Shown one piece after another: positions 24,031 to 25,505 of a stretch of 25,505 bases of DNA (its first letter is position 1; each line of letters begins with the position of its first letter). A program made the position numbers and the translations under genes. Origin of the DNA: Proteobacteria bacterium UBA4656 (GTDB lineage: Bacteria > Pseudomonadota > Gammaproteobacteria > Xanthomonadales > Ahniellaceae); assembly GCA_002405525.1 (NCBI GenBank), contig DHLY01000168.1:4738-30242 (forward strand). Reading direction: 5' to 3'. The notes beneath the pieces are model-generated. The model was given only the letters and a program-made list of their open reading frames with translations. It was not told the origin of the DNA and ran no database searches.

Positions 24031-24711
24031 GTGTTCGTCCGCGTCCACAGCCGCCGTAGGCCGACGGTGCCGTGGGCCACGGCGGCGGTCGCTGCCGCCT
24101 GCGTGGTGGCCTTCTTGGCGCTCGGCACCTTCACCGACACCGAGCGGTCGGCGATGCTGTCCACCTGGGGCGTGGTGCCCGACGTGCTGCTCGGCCCCGC
24201 GTGGGCGGCCGGCGATCCGCTCGCGGCGCGTCCGGCGACCCTGCTGACCTCGCTGCTGCTGCATGCTGATTGGCTGCACCTGTCCGGCAACGTGCTGTTT
24301 CTGCTGATCCTGGGTTTCGCCGCCGAACGGGCGCTCGGCCCGCTGCGTTTCCTGGGCCTGTTCCTGGCCTGCGGTGCGATCGCGAATGTGGCCGGTGCGT
24401 GGGTGCTGTCCGGCGGTTCGGCGCCGATCGTGGGCGCCAGTGGCGCCGTGTCGGCGATCGTCGGCGCGTGGCTTGCGCTGTTTCCGCGCGCGAACCTCGG
24501 CCTGGTGCTGCCGCTCGGTCTATACCTGGAGTTCGTGCGCGTGCCCGCGCCGCTGCTGATCGGTTTCTGGGTGCTGCTGCAGGTGGCCTTCAGCCTGGTC
24601 GATCCCGCATTTGGCAAGGTGGCGTGGAGCGTCCATCTGGCGGGCTTCGCACTGGGCGCGGCGTTCGCGCTGGTTTCACGGCCCGCGCTGGCCCGGCGCC
24701 AGCGCGGCTGA
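24031..24711 (+). CDS. Rhomboid-family intramembrane serine protease
   Basis: Rhomboids cleave membrane proteins within or next to the membrane. The 226-residue protein has about six or seven hydrophobic segments and the catalytic pair: Ser137 in GASG and His202 in SVHLAGFALG. It also has the HLSGNVLFLLILG region of the second helix that precedes the active site. Both active residues are intact, so it should be a real protease. The start is uncertain. The GTG at 24031 is chosen because it follows the gspB stop by 4 bp and keeps the full fold, but no strong ribosome site is visible. Coupling to exeA-gspB suggests shared expression; a role in secretion or envelope quality control is only inference. 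Confidence 0.82.
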   Translation: MFVRVHSRRRPTVPWATAAVAAACVVAFLALGTFTDTERSAMLSTWGVVPDVLLGPAWAAGDPLAARPATLLTSLLLHADWLHLSGNVLFLLILGFAAERALGPLRFLGLFLACGAIANVAGAWVLSGGSAPIVGASGAVSAIVGAWLALFPRANLGLVLPLGLYLEFVRVPAPLLIGFWVLLQVAFSLVDPAFGKVAWSVHLAGFALGAAFALVSRPALARRQRG

Positions 24712-24753
24712 TCGGCTTTCCCGCTCCCGCGCGATCGACGACAATCCGCGACG

Positions 24754-25505
24754 ATGTCGTCCCTGCCCATCGCCCTCGCGCTGCCCTTCGCGGCCGCACT
24801 GGTGCTCGCGCTAGCGCCCCGGCTTGGCCGCTCGGCGTCGGCTGCGATCGTCGCACTCGCGGCGCTCGGCGGGCTGGCGCTGCTGGCCCCGATGGCCGCG
24901 CCCGTCGCCGGTGGCGAGATCGTGCGCTTCCACGCCGACTGGCTGCCATCGCTGGGGCTGGCCTTCAGCCTGCGCGTCGATGGCCTGGCGTGGATGTTCG
25001 CTGCGATCGTGCTCGGCATCGGTGCGCTGATCGTGCTCTACGCGCGCTGGTACCTCGCCGATGAAGACCCGCCGGCGACCTTCTTCGCCATGCTCGCCCT
25101 GTTCATGGGTGCGATGCTGGGCATCACCCTGGCCGGCAACCTGCTGTTGCTGGTGGTGTTCTGGGAACTGACCGCCATCTCGTCCTTCTTGCTGATCGGC
25201 TTCTGGCACCACCGCGCCGACGCGCGCGCGGGCGCGCGCATGGCGCTGGCGATCACCGGCATGGGCGGCCTGTGCCTGCTGGCCGGCGCGCTGGTGCTCG
25301 GCCACATCGTCGGCAGCTACGAGCTCGACGCGGTGCTCGCCGCCGGCGACGCGATCCGCGCCCACGCGCTGTACGAGACCGCGCTGGTGCTGGTGCTGCT
25401 GGGCGCCTTCACCAAGTCCGCGCAGTTCCCTTTCCATTCCTGGCTGCCGCACGCGATGGCCGCACCCACGCCGGTGTCGGCCTACCTGCACTCGGCCACC
25501 ATGGT
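24754..25505 (+). CDS. mrpA: MrpA/PhaA-type monovalent cation/H+ antiporter large subunit (5' part)
   Basis: The reading frame is open to the window end, giving the first 250 residues of a large polytopic membrane protein. It belongs to the MrpA/NuoL family. FWELTAISSFLLIGFW carries Glu138 and FTKSAQFPFHSWLPHAM carries Lys221, both key proton-path residues. PTPVSAYLHSATM at the cut end is typical of MrpA-type Na+(K+)/H+ antiporters, and differs from the usual HAATM of NuoL. Seven or so membrane segments are visible. The ATG at 24754 is 42 bp after the rhomboid stop and has no Shine-Dalgarno sequence. A weak -10 (GACAAT, 24740-24745) just upstream would give a near-leaderless message. Other mrp/pha subunits should follow downstream. 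Confidence 0.85.
   Translation, partial: MSSLPIALALPFAAALVLALAPRLGRSASAAIVALAALGGLALLAPMAAPVAGGEIVRFHADWLPSLGLAFSLRVDGLAWMFAAIVLGIGALIVLYARWYLADEDPPATFFAMLALFMGAMLGITLAGNLLLLVVFWELTAISSFLLIGFWHHRADARAGARMALAITGMGGLCLLAGALVLGHIVGSYELDAVLAAGDAIRAHALYETALVLVLLGAFTKSAQFPFHSWLPHAMAAPTPVSAYLHSATM

Noticed and set aside
24754..25505. NADH dehydrogenase subunit NuoL as identity of the last gene
   Set aside because: The terminal AYLHSATM and KSAQFPFHSWLPHAM stretches fit the Mrp/Pha antiporter branch better, and no nuo genes are adjacent. The truncated gene leaves some doubt.
1..25505. CRISPR array, tRNA genes, insertion sequences or a defence island
   Set aside because: No regularly spaced repeats, no tRNA-like cloverleaf ending in CCA, no transposase or defence-type protein was found. 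The GC-rich character appears even throughout, giving no sign of a transferred island.

Overview
The window is very GC-rich, densely coding chromosomal DNA. Gene content and order fit a gammaproteobacterium of the Xanthomonadales (Lysobacterales) type. The main indications are the aa3 oxidase cluster with its DUF2244 and DUF2909 companions and heme A synthesis genes, a short PutA without a DNA-binding domain, an ExeA/GspB pair, and an ECF sigma factor overlapping a Ser/Thr kinase gene. This placement is inferred from gene content. No tRNA, rRNA, insertion sequence, phage gene or CRISPR array was seen.

Layout. (1) 1-145 is a leader with a 21-base C run and a palindrome, then dnaG primase (+). 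(2) A glycogen-debranching-type glycosidase with a lipoprotein signal (-) converges on dnaG. Its stop codon lies 7 bp from that of dnaG, and a hairpin spans the junction. (3) A 368 bp divergent gap rich in inverted repeats leads into a VOC-family gene translationally coupled to a GhrA-type 2-hydroxyacid dehydrogenase (+). (4) 6128-14632 is a respiratory block on the minus strand. In transcription order it is DUF2244, coxB, coxA, a 46-residue membrane peptide, ctaG and coxC, then SURF1, a thioredoxin/SCO-like membrane protein, ctaA and ctaB. A small DUF2909 gene sits on the opposite strand between coxC and SURF1. Together these encode an aa3-type cytochrome c oxidase (subunits I-III), heme O/A synthesis, and copper and heme insertion. 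(5) An ECF sigma factor gene overlaps by 4 bp a transmembrane Ser/Thr kinase gene (+). (6) A bifunctional proline dehydrogenase/P5C dehydrogenase, putA, follows. (7) exeA (gspA), gspB and a rhomboid-family gene come next, then the 5' part of an MrpA-type Na+/H+ antiporter subunit cut by the window end.

Most of the window is ordinary housekeeping sequence. The most interesting part is the sigma factor/kinase pair: the sigma factor has a PTEL sequence where ordinary ECF factors have the acidic region 2.2 motif, and there is no anti-sigma gene. This resembles the ECF43-type system in which a kinase activates the sigma factor by phosphorylating it. Other points of note are the SCO-like assembly protein that keeps a CxxxC motif but appears to lack the copper-binding His, the 46-residue peptide whose ribosome site is buried in a perfect 28-bp palindrome, the lipoprotein form of a debranching enzyme, and a likely leaderless exeA transcript.
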